In this document: positions 61,984 to 64,000 of the stretch, in pieces
Layout of the letters: each line of letters begins with the position of its first letter
Position numbering within the stretch: the first letter of the stretch is position 1
Assembly (NCBI RefSeq): GCF_900078685.2
Contig: NZ_LT546170.1
Location: 348,753 to 412,752 of the forward strand
DNA: 64,000 nucleotides
Direction: 5' to 3'
From: Mycolicibacter icosiumassiliensis
Lineage (GTDB): Bacteria > Actinomycetota > Actinomycetes > Mycobacteriales > Mycobacteriaceae
Made by a program: the position numbers and the translations under genes
The notes under the pieces: generated by a model
The model's input: only the letters and a program-made list of their open reading frames with translations
What the model was told of the DNA's origin: nothing
The model's database searches: none

Positions 61984-62382
61984 TCAGAGCGCGCTGATCG
62001 CGGCGCGTAGTTTAGCGGCGGCTTGGTCGGCTATATCTTGCAGGCTCGGCTGGCCGGTGACCTGCACCATGAGTTGCGGGTCCATCGCCTCGACGATGAC
62101 CGTGCCGCCTTGGTTATTGGCTGAATCGGCCCGCACCACAACGTTGCACGGCAGCAACTGGCCGATCTGGCGATCCACATCCAAAGCGCGGTGCGCCAGC
62201 TCCGGGTTACAGGCCCCCAGGATGAGATAGTCCTCCATGTCCTGGCCGAGCTTTTGTTTCAGCGTGGACTGAACGTCGATCGTGGTCAGCACACCGAAGC
62301 CCTGATCGGCCAGCGCCTGAGTCGTCCGCTCCACGGCATCGGCGAACGAGGTGTGCAACGTGGTGCTCAACCCCAAGGTCAT
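61984..62382 (-). CDS. DUF302 protein
   Basis: 132 aa with a GAGGAGG site. Conserved DUF302 motif LGACNPELAHRALDVD (about 56) and LLPCNVVVRA (about 78), each with a Cys. Proteins of this family are often next to CstR, DsrE or rhodanese genes. Cytosolic; function unknown. Confidence 0.8.
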   Translation of the reverse strand: MTLGLSTTLHTSFADAVERTTQALADQGFGVLTTIDVQSTLKQKLGQDMEDYLILGACNPELAHRALDVDRQIGQLLPCNVVVRADSANNQGGTVIVEAMDPQLMVQVTGQPSLQDIADQAAAKLRAAISAL

Positions 62383-62444
62383 TTCGTTCCTCCTCTATGT
62401 CGTCTGTGTCACGGTGTCGGTTGGTGATCGCGCACGGGTGAAAT

Positions 62445-62714
62445 TTAGGCCAGGGCCAAGAAAAGCTTCTCCAGTTCGGCTTCGGTCAGACGTGGCCCGC
62501 CGCCCGAGCTGGTATCGCTGATGCAGTCCCGAAGCCCGCAGGCGACGATCTTGAAGCCGGCCCGGTCAAGGGCGCGTGACACCGCTGCCAGCTGGGTCAC
62601 CACGTCTTTGCAACCGCGGCCCTGCTCGATCATGGCGATCACCCCGGCCAGCTGCCCCTGGGCACGCCGCAACCTGTTGAGCACCGCGGTGATGCTGTCC
62701 TCGTCACCAATCAT
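62445..62714 (-). CDS. cstR: CsoR/CstR-family repressor, probably persulfide-sensing
   Basis: 89 aa from MIGDEDSI with GGAGG upstream; all-helical DUF156 fold (RLRRAQGQLAGVIAMIEQGR). Cys35 and Cys64 are 29 apart, as in CstR (C31/C60) and CsoR (C36/C65). The copper-ligand His of CsoR (25 after the first Cys) is Gly60 here, preceded by Cys59. Lack of that His argues against copper and for reactive sulfur sensing. A matching operator lies 34 bases upstream of the start. Confidence 0.82.
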   Translation of the reverse strand: MIGDEDSITAVLNRLRRAQGQLAGVIAMIEQGRGCKDVVTQLAAVSRALDRAGFKIVACGLRDCISDTSSGGGPRLTEAELEKLFLALA

Positions 62715-62747
62715 CGTTTCCTCCACATCCGGTTGATAGCTGTAAGC

Positions 62748-62763
62748 GTACCCCCTGGGGTAT
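62748..62763. promoter_or_regulatory. Candidate autoregulatory CstR operator
   Basis: GTACCCCCTGGGGTAT, in the divergent region between cstR and the AhpD-like gene; G-tract palindrome of the kind bound by CsoR/CstR proteins. Confidence 0.65.
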
Positions 62764-62819
62764 AAGTGCGCCAAACGTCCACGCCGCTGAGTCGATCAAG
62801 CTACCGCACTATCATACTG

Positions 62820-62835
62820 ATACGGGTATAGGTAT
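62820..62835. promoter_or_regulatory. Weaker operator-like repeat before the AhpD-like gene
   Basis: On the minus strand ATACCTATACCCGTAT: outer ATACC and GTAT agree with the other sites, the centre does not. It ends one base before the ATG, so the transcript may be leaderless with the operator over the promoter. Confidence 0.35.
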
Positions 62836-62836
62836 T

Positions 62837-63223
62837 ATGGCCGTCATGGACGAACACGACCAATACCACGACGTACTCGATGACCTCAATCCGCAACACC
62901 GCGCGTTGCGGCAGATGATCCCCGGGGTCTACCGCGGATTCGCTGAGATGAGCAGCGCCGCGCTGACCTCGGGCGCATTGGACAAAAAAGTCAAAGAACT
63001 CATCGCGGTGGCCATCGGGGTCGTAGCAGGCTGCGACGGCTGCATCGCCTCGCACGCCCAAGGCGCCGCTCGTGCCGGCGCCACCAAAGAAGAAGCCGCC
63101 GAAGCCATCGGTGTCAGCATCTTCATGCACGGTGGGCCGGCCACCATTTACGGTGCCCGGGCCTACACCGCCTTCTGCGAATTCGCCGATGCCGCCGGTG
63201 CTTCGGCGGGATCGCCCCAATGA
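62837..63223 (+). CDS. AhpD/carboxymuconolactone decarboxylase-like protein
   Basis: 128 aa. CMD-fold motif ELIAVAIGVVAGCDGCIASH with the CxxC-x3-H redox centre (quoted exactly 20), and EAAEAIGVSIFMHGGPATIYG. Probably a thiol peroxidase or disulfide reductase working on peroxide or persulfide. Divergent from cstR. No ribosome site, suggesting leaderless translation. Confidence 0.8.
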   Translation: MAVMDEHDQYHDVLDDLNPQHRALRQMIPGVYRGFAEMSSAALTSGALDKKVKELIAVAIGVVAGCDGCIASHAQGAARAGATKEEAAEAIGVSIFMHGGPATIYGARAYTAFCEFADAAGASAGSPQ

Positions 63224-63289
63224 GCAACGCGTGGCGCACAGACCCGCAACGCGTCGGTCCCGCGTTGCTTGTGAGGCTCGACCCATAAG

Positions 63290-63856
63290 CTAAGACGGAC
63301 TGGACTCATTCAGTGGGAGAACATCGACAGAATGTCTGGCCATTCGATCGAGCTTGCCTTGGAGTCTGGCCCGATCTCGAATACTGACCTGAAGCTGCTC
63401 GGACAGGGCCTGGACGACGGCTTCAAGCTCCGTGCGCTTTTCACGAGCTGATTTGTAGCGCCGTTCAGCATCGAGGGCACGTTCCGTCATCGCGTGGAGT
63501 CTCTTGTTCCATTCGTGCTCTTGCGGTGTGACGACTTCGTCCTGCTTCGCTACTGCCCGGTCCATCCAGTCGCCGAGGTCGCTGAGTGCGCCCCGCACGA
63601 GTCGGGTGCGTCCGACACCTGCTTCGTTGGCCAAAGCGACGACGCTGCGCTTGCCACGGTTGACCGGCTTTGGGGTGGGATCACCGGTGAGCAGGCTGCG
63701 CATCGCGACGAGGACGGCCTTGCGGGTGGGGTTACGTTCGGCTTTGATCTCGTCGTCGGTGGGAGGCCAGTTCCGTTCCGCGATGGGGATCTCAGAGCCG
63801 GATGTCATGCCAGGTACCCCTGCTTTGTGAAGCGGGGCGATTGCATCAGCGTTCAT
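63290..63856 (-). CDS. Coiled-coil DNA-binding protein, possibly TnpC-like
   Basis: 188 aa. The N-terminal half has a helix-turn-helix-like stretch (VVALANEAGVGRTRLVRG); the C-terminal half is a coiled coil (ALDAERRYKSAREKRTELEA, VVQALSEQLQVSIRDRARL). It is coupled (ATGA) to the upstream partial gene. Third genes of Tn554-like recombinase trios have this layout; KfrA-like plasmid proteins are an alternative. Confidence 0.5.
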   Translation of the reverse strand: MNADAIAPLHKAGVPGMTSGSEIPIAERNWPPTDDEIKAERNPTRKAVLVAMRSLLTGDPTPKPVNRGKRSVVALANEAGVGRTRLVRGALSDLGDWMDRAVAKQDEVVTPQEHEWNKRLHAMTERALDAERRYKSAREKRTELEAVVQALSEQLQVSIRDRARLQGKLDRMARHSVDVLPLNESSPS

Positions 63857-64000
63857 TCGTCTCGGACATCAGTTTCCGACTCTCCCGTGCTGGCCGTGCT
63901 TGTCTTAGCCTGTTCGGCGGTCATGATGTCCAGTAGGGGCAGCGCTGTGGTTTCGTGTTCGGCGATGTGCTCTTCGAGGTGTGTGATCCGCTTGTTGATC
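63853..64000 (-). CDS. C-terminal end of a gene leaving the window, possibly a TnpB-like recombinase
   Basis: 48 codons read INKRITHLEEHIAEHETTAL then PLLDIMTAEQAKTSTAS and end DVRDE in an ATGA overlap with the next gene. A charged coiled-coil tail. No catalytic residues are visible; the recombinase idea rests on the coupling to the coiled-coil gene. Confidence 0.4.
   Translation of the reverse strand, partial: INKRITHLEEHIAEHETTALPLLDIMTAEQAKTSTASTGESETDVRDE

Overview
This is a high-GC stretch of a mycobacterial chromosome. Several things point there: the ergothioneine operon egtABCDE, MmpS/MmpL transporters, secreted DUF732 and DUF5078 proteins, a MurT/GatD pair, a LucA-like protein, and a backbone order that follows the Mycobacterium tuberculosis segment from about Rv3700c to Rv3724 (egtE-A, small Pro-rich proteins, DUF4185, asd, ask, leuA, exonuclease, murT, gatD, recR, ebfC, ami1, FAD oxidase and methyltransferase, dnaX, aspartate aminotransferase, ffs, tRNA-Ser, lucA). 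The synteny is from memory of that genome, not from a search. The species cannot be named from the window.

Layout. 1-6528: the egt operon (minus strand, start and stop codons overlapping throughout), a secreted PknH-sensor-like protein and a clade 3 catalase. 6583-8405: two paralogous His/Pro/Gly-rich small membrane proteins, a nested palindrome, and a frameshifted secreted-protein gene. 8409-13799: a decayed integrative element of about 5.4 kb between 29-bp direct repeats, inserted at the 3' end of the DUF4185 gene. It holds an AlbA_2/ATPase protein, two DUF732 proteins, a broken phage tail gene and a broken tyrosine integrase. 13760-30523: DUF4185, asd/ask, leuA, an AcoR-like regulator, a lipase, a DEDD exonuclease, murT-gatD, a PucR-type regulator, the alkane hydroxylase operon (alkB, two rubredoxins, reductase), recR and ebfC. 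30642-43819: Ami1, a probable tuberculostearic-acid pair (FAD oxidase plus methyltransferase) with a second methyltransferase copy, a dnaX with a damaged 3' end, a CHAP protein, aspartate aminotransferase, SRP RNA, tRNA-Ser, LucA and secreted proteins.

44018-63223 looks accessory. It holds two mmpS-mmpL-DUF5078 modules, a TetR regulator, a sulfide:quinone oxidoreductase (SQR), a remnant AAA ATPase, and cydABDC directly downstream of DUF2892, DUF302 and a CsoR/CstR-family repressor, with a divergent AhpD-like gene. The repressor keeps two cysteines but lacks the copper-binding His, as in persulfide sensors (CstR). A 16-bp inverted repeat, roughly RTACCnnnTnGGGTAT, lies upstream of the repressor, the SQR gene and the second mmpS; a weaker copy precedes the AhpD-like gene. 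My main hypothesis is a sulfide/persulfide-responsive regulon that joins SQR, the sulfide-tolerant bd oxidase and an MmpL exporter. The last 700 bases carry the end of a further probable mobile element.

Several genes, including dnaX and murT, are broken or shortened by small indels or deletions. Some of these may be assembly errors and should be checked before any biology is drawn from them.
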